Below, piece after piece: positions 1 to 9,995 of a DNA stretch of 64,000 nt. Position numbers and translations under genes: made by a program. The notes below the pieces were generated by a model. The model ran no database searches. It saw nothing but the letters and a program-made list of their open reading frames with translations, and had not been told where the DNA came from. Numbering within the stretch: the stretch's first letter is position 1; every line of letters starts with the position of its first letter. The DNA lies in contig CP114484.1 of the NCBI GenBank assembly GCA_027186245.1, forward strand, positions 3,794,501 to 3,858,500. Reading direction: 5' to 3'. This DNA comes from Coriaria nepalensis. Taxonomy: Eukaryota > Streptophyta > Magnoliopsida > Cucurbitales > Coriariaceae.

Positions 1-1925
1 ATCGACCTAATCCAAATCCGACTAGTCGTTAGGTTAGGTTAGGTTAGTTTGGACTGATTTAAATTCGGTCAGATTGAGGTCCAACTCTCTCTCTCTCTCT
101 TTTAATGATTTTTTTAAATATTTATTTGCATTGATTTTAAAATATGAATAATTTTTTTCCTTGTTTATTAATGATTTTTTTTTCCTTTTAAATGAATTTA
201 TATTTAAAGCATTTTCGTTTATTTATTTTTTCTTAAATGGATTTTCCTCTAATATTTCCTTAAATACATATTTTATTAAAAATTAAATTAAATTTACATT
301 TATTACTTCTTGTATTTATTCCTTTTTACATTTATTAGTACTTACAAAAATCAAATTTTTTAATAAATAAATAATTTGTTTAAAAAAAAAAAAAAGAGTA
401 ATATTTCCAGATCTTGGTCGTATCGATCACCCAACAGAAACGCGAACAAATCGGTCCAACCCAATCTAGGCAAACGATGATTAAGAACTGATATAACCAA
501 AATTTAAATGGATCGATCAGATCAGACTAAATACTTTATACCATATATCCATCATTTTAAAAAATCTTCCTAAAAATAGAGACGGAACAAGAAGCTATAA
601 ATGAGAGATCAATTTTCCTACTATATCCTGTAACAAAGAAGGAGTAAAAAATTCAAGATTACGGATGATAACTCATGCCTAGATAATATATAAGATGCTA
701 CGTCAATGTCCAAACTTTATTTTGTTAACAATACATTTTTTTTTTCCAACTTGGTATCTACGCTGATTGATCCCAACTCCCCATTACAATCAGAAGTGCA
801 TTTGCTTTTTTCTTCATTGCAACTTGATGCTTGGAATCTGTAAGCATGAGGATCGAACGTTAACGAGCATGTTTAGTATGAAATCAAAAAACCAATTACG
901 TTCAATAGTTTTGTCCAATTGTCGACGTATATATTCTAAACCTGCAAAATCAACTCATGCTTCTCTCGTCCTGACGTGCAGGCATGTTAATGGTTCTTCT
1001 AAGAGCTAAAATGTAGAAGAAAACATATATATACATATATAATAAAACAACAAAGACTCGATCCCTATTATCCAAGTTATCATATAAAGAATGACTTACA
1101 ATAAACAACATTCACGTCCGGTTTTTAAAATTACATATTTGTTTATATTTTAAAGCACATCCGAGTGGTTATTTTTCATTTTAATTATAAAGAAGCTATA
1201 TCACAAGATAAATATTAGCACCTAAAGAATATAATAGAGGATCATATTTAGTTTGGGATTTTGGGGATTTTATCCTTAGTAATAGATGATCGTTGGATTA
1301 TATATACTTTTTCTTAAGGGTGTGTATTGGCCGGTTTAGTCAAAACCGTGAGCCACGCAATAATAATTGGGTGATGACCAAAAACCAAGCAACTCGTACA
1401 CCTGACTGAAGCCTGGCCAAATCATTAGGTGAAATTAAACTTCACCCATCACATAAATGAGTTGTATCATCGATATTCAATTTTTATAATAATTTATTTA
1501 TAATTTTTAAAGAATAGTTTTCGAATAAATAATCAAGATAAATATATATATATATATTTTTTTTTTCTATAAATAATATATATTCATAGATAATGATTAT
1601 TGTGAAAATTAAATTATATAATCACCAAATAGTTCATTAAGTTATGTTTTTGGTTGATAATTTTATTTTTCTTATCTGATTTTGGTTCGCAAAGTGATTC
1701 TTCATTCCTGTGTGTATGGAAAAAAATTATGCATCCAGACGTTAATGTGTTGCTATATAAGCTAGATTTGAAAAAAATAAAATAAATAATGCATATTTTA
1801 GAACTAGGTACAACTTTTTTAGTACACATACAAGATGATACAGACGAAATGCATGCGGACGATACATCGGGAGTGATAAGAGGAGACAGGTCGTCCAACA
1901 GGGTTCGAAGAAACCCAAAGTGGTT
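1..1925. other. AT-rich intergenic region, no gene seen
   Basis: I see no supportable gene here. The stretch is AT-rich with poly-A/T runs, a short CT microsatellite near 88-100 and an AT run near 1540-1560. Short reading frames at 767-1009 and 1614-1898 show no recognisable domain and have the base composition of the surrounding non-coding DNA. Confidence 0.6.
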
Positions 1926-1929
1926 AAAA

Positions 1930-2190
1930 GATTACAATTGGCTTAGCCTATGAGAGCTACAGTGCCTTCGTCTTCAGCTTCACAGCTCCAGCAGTTGAAG
2001 AAATCTGTTAAAAGAGCAGTTGAAAGGAAACAGTTAGGATAACTAATTGTAACTGTAATCTAGGAGAAACATATTATAAATAGTTCAATTGTAAGCTAAT
2101 GAAAGGAATGAGAATTTAGTCAAAGCTTCTCCCTCTATTCGTCTTCTCTTTTTCGCCCCTGTTCTTTAGGAGTTTTGGATCTTGACTCGA
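1930..2190 (+). repeat. Gypsy LTR-like repeat, left copy
   Basis: This segment is repeated in direct orientation at 9490-9990. It ends close to the sequence GGAGTTTTGGATCTTGACTC, after which the frame jumps directly into reverse transcriptase, showing that the 5' internal region (gag, protease, most of RT) has been deleted. Confidence 0.5.
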
Positions 2191-3760
2191 ATAAAGATCT
2201 ACCCCAATAAGGTGGAATCCATCTTAGACTGGCCTACCCCATGTTCCAAAAAATAGCTCAAAGGCTTCCTAGGTATCACAGGATACTCCTTGAAGTTTGT
2301 CAAGGGTTATGCCACAATTGCCTAGCCTTTAACTGACTTACTAAAGAAAGATGCATTTCAATGGTCTTTGCAGGTACATGACCTTTTGATCAATTGAAGA
2401 AAAGCTTAACCTCAACACCCGCGCCCAAACTGCCAGATTTCACCAAGCCATTCACCTTGGAGACTGATGCTTCTGGGAAAGGCATGTGAGCTGTAGGATG
2501 GGCATCCAGTTGCTTTCTTCAACAAGAAGTTTTGTCCTAGAATGCATAATGCAACAACCTATCTCAGAGAACTCCATGCAATCACAACAACAGTTGGCAA
2601 GTGGAGACAATACCTATTGGGGAGAAAATTCTACATTCAAACTTACCATAAAAGTCTTAAGGACCTCATGTCACACGTCATTCAAACTCATTCTCAAGAG
2701 TACTACTTAACCAAATTGCTAGGCTACACTTATGTGATCCTCTACAAGCTTGGAAAAGAAAACCTTGCAGCTGATGCCTTGTCAAGAGTTTTCTGTGAAG
2801 CAGAGGACTCTTTTTAGCCTTTTCAAGTGTCTCATTTAATTTCATTCAGACTTTGAAGGAAGAATTGGCTCTTGATCCATATGTTCAAACAGTGGCTAGT
2901 GAAATTCAAGTTCAGCCACTCTTACATCCTAATTTTTCCATGAGAGAAGGCAGTTTGTACGGGAAAGGAAAAATCTATTTGCCCTATGCTTCATCCTTGA
3001 TTCCCAAGTTCATACAAGAATTCCACAATTCCCTATTGGTGGACATTCAGGCATTGCCAACACCTATTCTAGATTGGCAGCTAATTTCTATTGGAAGCGA
3101 ATGGTACAGTCTGTAATCCAACATGTGAGTGGTTGCTTAGTTTGTCGGCAAACTAAGGCTTCTAATTCCTCCCCTGCTGGCCTTTTCCAATCATTGTCTA
3201 TACCTGAACAGATTTGGGAAGATATAGTAATGAACTTCATCACCCATCAACCTAATTCATTTGGTTTCACAGTCATAATGGTGGTGATGGACAAGTTATC
3301 CAAGTATGATCATTTTGGTGTCTTACCTACATCATTTTCTACATCGAAAGCAAGTAAATTGTTCCTATCAATTGTCCGTAGACATCATGGATTTCCTAGA
3401 TCTATAATGTCTGATAGAGATAGAATCTTTACTAGCAAATTTTGGAAAGAGTTATCTGCTCTTCACAAAACAACATTGAATCTCAGTTCAACCTATCATC
3501 CACAAATGGATGGCCAAATTGAAGTTGTCAATCGTTGTTTACAGCAATATTTGAGGTCCTATGCCCTTGACAATCCAAAGTCTTGGTTCAAATATCTCGA
3601 ATGGGCTGAATTCCTCTACAACACTTCTACACACTCCGCCTTACGTTGTTCACCATTTGAGGCAGTGTATGGAAGATCCCCACCTTCTATACCATCATAT
3701 TTAGAGGTTCAATGGCTCAACAAGCACTAGATATCGAACTATCCTATAGGGACATTCTAA
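2191..3760 (+). pseudogene. Ty3/gypsy pol remnant: RT end, RNase H, integrase
   Basis: This is a broken polyprotein fragment of a Ty3/gypsy element. The RT tail is at 2205-2350 (motif FLGITGYS, with stops). RNase H follows at 2350-2815, including ELHAI near 2568 and the typical closing DALSR near 2775. Integrase lies at 2850-3760: zinc-finger remnant with GCLVCRQTK near 3133, catalytic-core motifs WEDIVMNF, SDRDRIFTSKFW and YHPQMDGQIEVVNR, then FEAVYGR. Frameshifts and stops separate the blocks; the longest open piece is 3074-3730. Near 3705 the frame shifts again and reads on (SYRDIL) to about 3755, where an antisense copia LTR interrupts it. The gene cannot make a working enzyme. Confidence 0.85.
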
Positions 3761-4815
3761 AAGAGTAGAACATGCATAGAATATTTAAATATATAATTAT
3801 ATTTATATATTCATGAAATACAACATGTACATCTATATATACAGGAATCAATAGAGTTATAATTAGACAATCATAATAATAAGATAATCCTAATAATAAG
3901 ATAATTCTAACAATAAGGTAACTAATATTAGTAAAAGACTATAGTATCCTTTCATCCCTCCTCAAGTAAAACACGGGTACCTACAATAATCTTGGACCGT
4001 AGAGACTGAAACCAGGTACTAGAAAGACTCTTAATAAGAGTATCCGCAATTCTATCCGCAATTTGATCTGCAATAAGATAACTATGGTTATATATATATA
4101 GATGTACTCACAATTTCGTCGGTGTCTCCTGATTGCTGGAGTATTTATTTATGTTATTGTGTTTGTTGCTATCATGTTGTTTGTAGTATTCAAATGTAAT
4201 GTGAAGAACCGAAATAAGAAATGTTTGGTTGTAGAAAATCTCAAAAAGAATGAGAAGAAAAATAGTATGAGTAAATTTAGAGTAGTACTGTAAAATGCAA
4301 TGAAAGGATTCCAAGTGAGTTACATAGATAAACCAATAGATAGGTGGTGAACAACGAGTTGATCAAGAGTAGGTTGGGTGAGATCCGTGATCTGTGGCAC
4401 TTGTAGGGGACCGTCCACGTATTGTATTAGATCGGTGGTAATGAGGATAGACTTCATATGAAATTTTCATGTAAGGTACTTCGTTCCATCAAGATGAGTG
4501 GATATAAAATTAGTTATGTGTTGGATTGAGAGTTGTGTTAAGGTGAGGCTATGATTGTATTAGCATGAGTTGAAGTAGTTGCAGCGGAAGTTATGGTGGT
4601 GAGTAATGACATAGTTGGAATTTGTAGTTCTTGAGAAGTCATGATTTAGCGGGGAAGGAGTGGGAAAAAAAAAGAAAAAGAAAAAAATGGCATTGGCTTG
4701 TGATGCTCCGATATTATGAAAGAGTAGAGGCTGTAGAGAATATTAAAAAATGTAATTATATTCCTTCACTTTCTCATCATTTCTCATTTATATCAACCCA
4801 AAATTTCGAATAGAT
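3757..4815 (-). mobile_element. Shrunken copia element (LTR, gag start, pol tail) nested in gypsy
   Basis: Read on the minus strand, the order is 5' LTR tail (about 4815-4720), degenerate primer-binding site near 4718-4708 (ATATCGGAGCAT), gag start (4640-4310: MTSQELQIPTMS, then QHITNFISTHLDGTKYLT), an unrecognised 200-bp stretch, then the pol terminus (about 4085-3960: DQIAD, ADTLIKSLSSTWFQSLRSK, VGTRVLLEEG). A purine-rich tract (GAGGAGGGATG) leads into the 3' LTR (about 3955-3757). Both LTRs end in similar sequence (TTCTACTCTTTT/CA). Almost all of gag, protease, integrase and RT is missing. The 5' LTR seems truncated near 4815 where the next element starts. Confidence 0.6.
4100..4300. other. 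Unassigned segment inside the shrunken copia
   Basis: This lies between the recognisable gag start and pol tail of the shrunken copia. Both strands have short open frames, hydrophobic in character (4102-4293 plus; 4108-4314 minus), but neither matches a copia domain I know. It is probably a remnant of internal element sequence. Confidence 0.3.
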
Positions 4816-4837
4816 CCGTGTCCGATGTTCATAATCG

Positions 4838-5200
4838 AAGGTGGAGAGCTTCAAGATAGAAATAGCTTTGGGTTTAGGTAAGGTCCATACTTACATTTTT
4901 CACTTTTTTTTATGAAAATTTGATGGATAATCTTTTGTTTTTGAGTCATTCCGTTCAAGCAGTGTTTATAATAGGCATTTCGAATTGTTTTGACAGTGAA
5001 AGACTGTGGAAAGACGAAAAAATACAAAATTTGGAAAATCTGAAGAAAAAAAAAGTGGAGTTCGTGTTTTCCAATTTCCCAATGTTTACATTCCCAATTT
5101 ATTTATAGAACATTGGGAAATTGGAAAAGAGAATAGAATTAAACAAATTTCCAATTTCTCAATGTCTTAAGTAGTCAAAGTATATTGGGAAATTGGGAAA
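4838..5200 (+). repeat. Left inverted terminal arm
   Basis: Aligns by eye with the reverse complement of 8465-8830 with scattered substitutions and small indels. It contains two internal palindromes built on TTTCCCAATGT and its complement (5068-5130 and 5147-5205), so each arm could itself fold. Confidence 0.65.
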
Positions 5201-5283
5201 TATAACCGAATAGAAACAAAATATTTCTCAATTTTCTAATATCTTTATGTATGAGAGTAGATTGAAATGAATACAATTGGTAA

Positions 5284-5565
5284 TTGTCGTACAAGGTATC
5301 AGGTAAAACGGTATATTTCCCACTTTTTTTAAGAAATAATGAGAACGTAAAGGGATTTGTGCGTCACTTGCAATCTAAAGATGAAAATTCTAACTTGTAT
5401 GTGAAGTTGGTACCGAAAAAAAAAGTTCATGTAGTGACTGTGAAATACCTGCACTTTCTATTGTTCATGATCAAGTGAGCACAAACATAATCGGTGGTAT
5501 GGATATTAACAATAATTTTGATGACAATTATGATGATTTTTATGAATTTGATCACATTTTGAAGA
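5284..5565 (+). pseudogene. Possible MULE transposase N-terminal fragment
   Basis: The frame at 5284-5400 reads VSGKTVYFPLFLRNNENVKG then LVPKKK. This resembles the N-terminal segment of plant Mutator-type transposases, where a '...DEDV..FL...' block precedes the catalytic region. A frame change near 5425 gives CEIPALSIVHDQ and IGGMDINNNFDDNYDD, an acidic linker also common in such proteins. The frame then dissolves into the tandem array. No catalytic DDE residues or SWIM zinc finger remain. The assignment rests on pattern memory and could be wrong. Confidence 0.35.
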
Positions 5566-5694
5566 TATATAACTGAAAAATTATAGTTTTGTAAAAAGTT
5601 TGAAAGTTTCTTTAATTTTTTTATGTGAAAAACATTTTTTTTTTGTTTCTAATACCATATTTTGAAGATATGTAATGAAAGAAATATTAATGAT

Positions 5695-7590
5695 ATTGTC
5701 AAAGATCTAATCTTACCTTTAAATATATTCATGTTATGCATAAATACTACATTTAGAATCATAAATGTGATATCATTCAATAGTTGACCAAATGTTTAAT
5801 ATCTATATGTTCATATTATGTCTAAATACTATACTTAGAAACCGTAAATGTGATACCTTTCAACAGTTGACCAAATTTTGTGACCTTTATATGTTTATTT
5901 TATGTCTAAACACTACACTTAGAATCATAAAGGTGTAATCTTTCAATAGTTGACCAAAATATTTGACTTTATATGTTCGTATTCTGTTTAAATACTACAC
6001 TTAGAGCCATAAAGATGATACATTTCAATAGTTGACTATAAGGTTTGACCTTTATATGTTCATATAATGTCTAAATACTACACTTAAAACCATAAAGCTG
6101 ATATATTTTAATAGTTGAACAAAATATTTGACATTTATATATTCATATTATATCTAAACACTACACTTAAAATCATAAAGGTATAACCTTTCAATAGTTG
6201 ACCAAACGATTTGACCTTTCTATGTTCATATTATGTCTAAACACTACATTTAAAACCATAAAGGTGATACTTTTCAATAGTTAACCAAAAAGTTTGACAT
6301 TTATATGTTCATATTATATCTAAATATTATACTTAGAACTATAAATGTGATACCTTTCAATAGTTGACTAAAATATTTGACATTCATATGTTTATATTTT
6401 GTATAAATACTACATTTAGAACTATAAAGTGATATATTTTAATAGTTGACCAAAATATTTGATCCTTATATATTCATATTATGTCTAAACATTACACTTA
6501 AAATTATAAATGTGATATATTTCAATAGTTGACCAAAATGTTTGACTTTTATATGTTCATATTATGTCTAAACACTACACTTAAAATTATAAAGGTATCA
6601 TATTTTAATAATTGACCAAAATATTTAATTTTTATATGTTCATATTACGTCTAAATATTACACTTAAAACTATAAATGTGGTATCTTTCAATAGTTGACC
6701 AAAAGGTTTACCTTTATGTATTCATATTATATTTAAACACTGAGCTTAAAACCATTAAGGTGATGATATTTTTCAATAGTTGACCAAAATGTTTAACCTT
6801 TATATTTTCATATTATGCTTAAACACTGTATTTATAACCATAAAAGTGTAACATTTCAAGAGTTGACTAAAATATTTGACCTTTATATGTTCATTTTATG
6901 TCTAAACACTACGTCTAGAACCATAAAGGTATAATATTTCAATAGTTGACCAAAAGCTTTAACATTTATATGTTCATATTATGTTTAAACACTACATTTA
7001 AAACCATAAAAGTATAACCTCTTAATAGTTGACCAAAATGTTTGATCTTTATATGTTCATATTATGTCTAAACACTAAGCTTATAACAATAAATGTAGAA
7101 CTTTTCAATAGTTGACCAAAATCTTTGACCTTTATATGTTTATATTATGTCTAAATACTATATTTAGAATCATAAAAATGATACCTTTCAATAGTTAACC
7201 AAAATGTTTGATTTTTATATGTTCATATTATTTCTAAATACTACACTTCAAACCATAGGTGATACTTTTCAATAGTTGACTAAAAGATTTAACTTTTATA
7301 TGTTCATATTATATCTAAATGCTACACTTAAAATCATAAAGGTGTAACTTTTCAATAGTTGACCAAAAAGTGTGACCTTTATATATTCATATTTTGTGTT
7401 TACACTTAAAACCATAAATATATAATTTTTTAACAGTTGTCCAGAAGGTTTAACTTTTAAATGTTAATATTATATTTAAATATTATATTTAAAACCAAAA
7501 GGTTTAACCTTTTTATGTCCACACAATGTCTGAATATTACATTTAGAACCATAAATGTGAAATTTTTCACTAGTCAACCAAACCATCTAA
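5695..7590 (+). repeat. 83-bp tandem repeat array, about 22 units
   Basis: The motif TAGTTGACC recurs at 5781, 5864 (as CAGTTGACC), 5947, 6029, 6112, 6195, 6278 and 6361, a spacing of 82-83 bp, and continues with a few irregular units to about 7571. Each unit has the order TAGTTGACCAAAATGTTTGA, then TTATATGTTCATATTATGTC, then ACTACACTTA.AACCATAAAG. Most units carry two TTGACC/TTTGACC motifs about 11 bp apart. Units have diverged by point changes, with one shortened unit near 7440-7500. The array lies between the inverted arms. Confidence 0.9.
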
Positions 7591-7790
7591 CTTTCTCAAT
7601 TTCCCAATGTCTATCACGTTATTAAGACGTTGGGAAATTGAGAATCAAAACAGAAACATCTAATTTTCTCAATTTCTCAATATCTATCACATTATTAAGA
7701 CATTAGGAAATTGGGAAAGAAAATAGAGAGTTCTATTTTGTACACACTAGAAAAGAAAACAGAGGGTTCTTATTTGTGCACATGTATCCA
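7591..7790. repeat. Paired short palindromes beside the array
   Basis: Two consecutive hairpin-forming blocks, about 7594-7655 and 7662-7725, both follow the plan CTCAATTTCCCAATGTCTAT - ATTAAGACGTTGGGAAATTG. Similar palindromes sit in both inverted arms, so this is a subterminal motif of the element rather than an isolated hairpin. Confidence 0.6.
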
Positions 7791-8159
7791 ACTTCACCTT
7801 AATGAAATCAAAGCAATTTCATGCCAAAGAACACCAATCATTCTAGATTAGGATAATGAAATTAAGCAAAAATTTAAAAACAAATTTAAAAAATACAATA
7901 ATTCACCTATATACTAATCTGTAAACATAACAATTTAAGACAATTAACTCAGACATCACAATCCAGAGTTAACAAAACAATCGAGTTGTCACAAACATAA
8001 ACTAACTCAAATATTATAACAAACATCATATCCAATTATAATAGTTTTGAACAAAATAAAACATAAGTACTGTAAAAATATAATTAACGTCTAAGTATCC
8101 TTGATGTATAGTAGTGACAATTTGACATAAATATCTAATTGTAACAGTCATTTTTTCAT

Positions 8160-8440
8160 TCCCGCATCTTGCATAAATGTGGATTTCACATCATTTCTTA
8201 CTTTTATGAAACTATGTCCTCCTCTTCTTCTGAGTTTTTGTTCTTATTCTATCGCTACTGTTGGTTCAACATACAACTCATGAATTTCATTCTTCAATTT
8301 TTCTGCTAAAGCATCCACCACATCATCTACATAATCCTAAAGACTAGCCAACTTTCTCAAATAAGACTGACTTTCTTCCTCCAATATAGCCTTTAATATA
8401 CCTGGATAATGAGCTAAAATATAATAAAGTCAATGTCAGA
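8160..8440 (-). pseudogene. Unrecognised coding-like fragment inside the inverted-end element
   Basis: On the minus strand one frame reads AHYPGILKAILEEESQSYLR, KLASL, a stop, then DYVDDVVDALAEKLKNEIHE and, after a second stop, RRRGGHSFIKVRND. The amphipathic, charged composition and codon-like pattern suggest former protein-coding sequence. It could be a piece of the element's own ORF or a captured host exon. I do not recognise the family. Confidence 0.35.
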
Positions 8441-8464
8441 TAAATATTATTGAATATCATAGCC

Positions 8465-8830
8465 AATGTAGTTTCACTACTTAAGACATTGAGATATTAA
8501 GAAAATTTTGAATTATGTTCTCTTTTTGAATTTCTTAATGTTCTCTCTATAAGGACACATTAAAAAATTGGAAAACATAAACTTTGGTTTCTCTAGTATT
8601 TCAGAGTTTCTTGTTTTTTGCATTTTTCATCTTTTCACATTCTTTTATTTGCAGAACAACTCGAAATGTATATTACAATCACTACTTGAACAGAACAACC
8701 TAAAAAATGGAGAATTACCCATTACATGTAAAAAAAAAGTGAAAAATTATAGGTATGAACCTTACCCTAAACCCAAAAGTTTTTTCTATCTTGAAACTCT
8801 TCACCTTCGATTAATAACCCAATACCAAAT
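8465..8830 (-). repeat. Right inverted terminal arm
   Basis: Reverse-complement partner of 4838-5200. Similarity fades near 8465 inwards and 8830 outwards. The sequence beyond (8990-9350), read on the minus strand, looks like a GC-richer leader with a short frame (MVKRASNMKRREKG), possibly the element's own 5' exon, which has no counterpart on the left. Confidence 0.6.
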
Positions 8831-8849
8831 TGGTTTTAATAACATTGCC

Positions 8850-9480
8850 ATATTCTAGTGCGAAATTGGAAATATTTACACAAATCAAAATCAATTATAT
8901 TTCCAAGCTAATAGACTCATAATTTAAGTCTATAATAATCATACAAATATCATAAAATGTCCAATTAACATCATATATTCTACATTCCAATTCCAGAGAA
9001 GTGGATAAACCTTTTCCCATTACTTCAAGTTCGCTTCAGGTCATTTTTGGATCGTCCTCCATGTTCTTCAGCGCCTCCTCTGACCTCGGCCCCTTCTCCC
9101 TTCTCTTCATGTTTGAAGCCCTTTTAACCATGTTTTAGCTCTCTAGCTTCGACTATCGAGCTTAAAAACCTCCTTCAAGTAGTAACAATGAAAAATTAAA
9201 AAGAAATAGAAAAAAAAAAAGAGCTCAAGATTGAAGAACACAGTGGAAGAGATTTGTGAGTATCATGGGTCTGTGAGGGAAAAAATGTTAAAGAAGAAGA
9301 TGGAAAATCGGAATAGTTGTGTGTTAATTTTTTATTCAAAATTTAGAAGAGGCAAACAAGTAATTCATTCTTTTTTATTTATTTTTTAAATACTGAAATG
9401 CTAAAAAGGCTAGTTTGACTAACAAATTTTTTGTGTGCGCTAAGCTCTTAAAAAAATCCAGGCTATTGGCACAAAGATCT
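8850..9480. other. Non-coding flank of the inverted-end element
   Basis: No gene is supported. 8990-9240 is less AT-rich than its surroundings and on the minus strand resembles a transcribed leader with a short ATG frame. 9240-9480 is AT-rich. The right boundary of the inverted-end element may lie anywhere from 8830 to about 9430. Confidence 0.4.
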
Positions 9481-9489
9481 CATTAAAGA

Positions 9490-9990
9490 TATTTGTTAAA
9501 GGGCAATTGAAAGTTGATGAAAGGCATTATATTTTAGTCGAAAACTATTGAACTACCATTTAGGATAATTAATTGCAACTATAATCTAGTAGAAACATAT
9601 TACAAATAGTTCAATTGTAAGCTGATGAAAGGAATGATATTTTAGTAAAAAATGTTGAATTACCATTTGTTCTAAAAGTCCGAGTTGATAGGACATTATA
9701 TAACAATTGATATTATATTCATCTAGCATTAATACTTTTATTCACGTGTAAGCTTCTAATATAAAAAGTGAAAGTCAAAAGCTTTGCATGTAAAATTAAT
9801 AATTTGAGAGATAATTTAAATTTGAGATATTTGATATCATATTGAATTATTATTTGTCCCAAAAATCTAAACTAATAGGACATAACATATCAATTTATAT
9901 TATATTTATCAGCATTAACAAAAACTTCTTTCTTTATTCCTCTTCTCTTCTTCGCTCCTAATTTTTGGGAGTTTTGGATCTTGATGTGAA
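9490..9990 (+). repeat. Gypsy LTR-like repeat, right copy, interrupted
   Basis: Matches 1990-2190 in two blocks: 9545-9645 (GGATAATTAATTGCAACTAT ... GAAAGGAATGA) and 9925-9995 (TTCCTCTTCTCTTCTTCGCT ... GGGAGTTTTGGATCTTGA). Between them, 9645-9925 is extra sequence holding two imperfect copies of a block centred on TTGAATTACCATTTGTTC (9651) and TTGAATTATTATTTGTCC (9844), about 190 bp apart. Confidence 0.5.
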
Positions 9991-9995
9991 TAAGG

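Larger units (their letters stand above)
4820..8850. mobile_element. DNA transposon-like element with long inverted ends (MULE-like)
   Basis: The left arm (about 4838-5200) matches the reverse complement of the right arm (about 8465-8830) over roughly 370-400 bp. Shared blocks include AATCGAAGGTG, GAG.TTCAAGATAGAAA, GGGTTTAGG.TAAGGT and TTTTTCACTTTTTTTT. Inside are a short MULE-transposase-like reading frame (5284-5565), an 83-bp tandem array (5695-7590), palindromic TTTCCCAATGT/ACATTGGGAAA blocks on both sides of the array, and an antisense coding-like fragment (8160-8440). Long inverted ends plus a transposase N-terminus-like piece suggest a non-autonomous Mutator-like element; a foldback element is the alternative. 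Exact termini and the 9-bp duplication expected for MULEs were not resolved. Confidence 0.5.
1930..9995 (+). mobile_element. Decayed Ty3/gypsy retrotransposon with nested insertions
   Basis: Two direct repeats, about 1930-2190 and about 9490-9990, share the motifs AGTTCAATTGTAAGCT, GATGAAAGGAATGA and GGAGTTTTGGATCTTGA. They bracket gypsy RT/RNase H/integrase remnants read on the plus strand. The coding part breaks off near 3755, where a minus-strand copia fragment begins, followed by a 4-kb element with inverted ends. I infer one old gypsy copy that lost gag, protease and most of RT, then received later insertions. The right LTR-like copy is itself interrupted at about 9645-9925. The outer borders are approximate and no target duplication was found, so two separate fragments remain possible. 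Confidence 0.55.

Noticed and set aside
26..50. Telomere-like TTAGG runs near the window start
   Set aside because: Only about three short copies, and the sequence (GTTAGGTTAGGTTAGGTT) is not the plant TTTAGGG telomere repeat; it is best seen as local simple sequence.
5695..7590. Regular direct repeats that could suggest a CRISPR array
   Set aside because: Units are contiguous 83-bp monomers without unique spacers, in a plant nuclear context.
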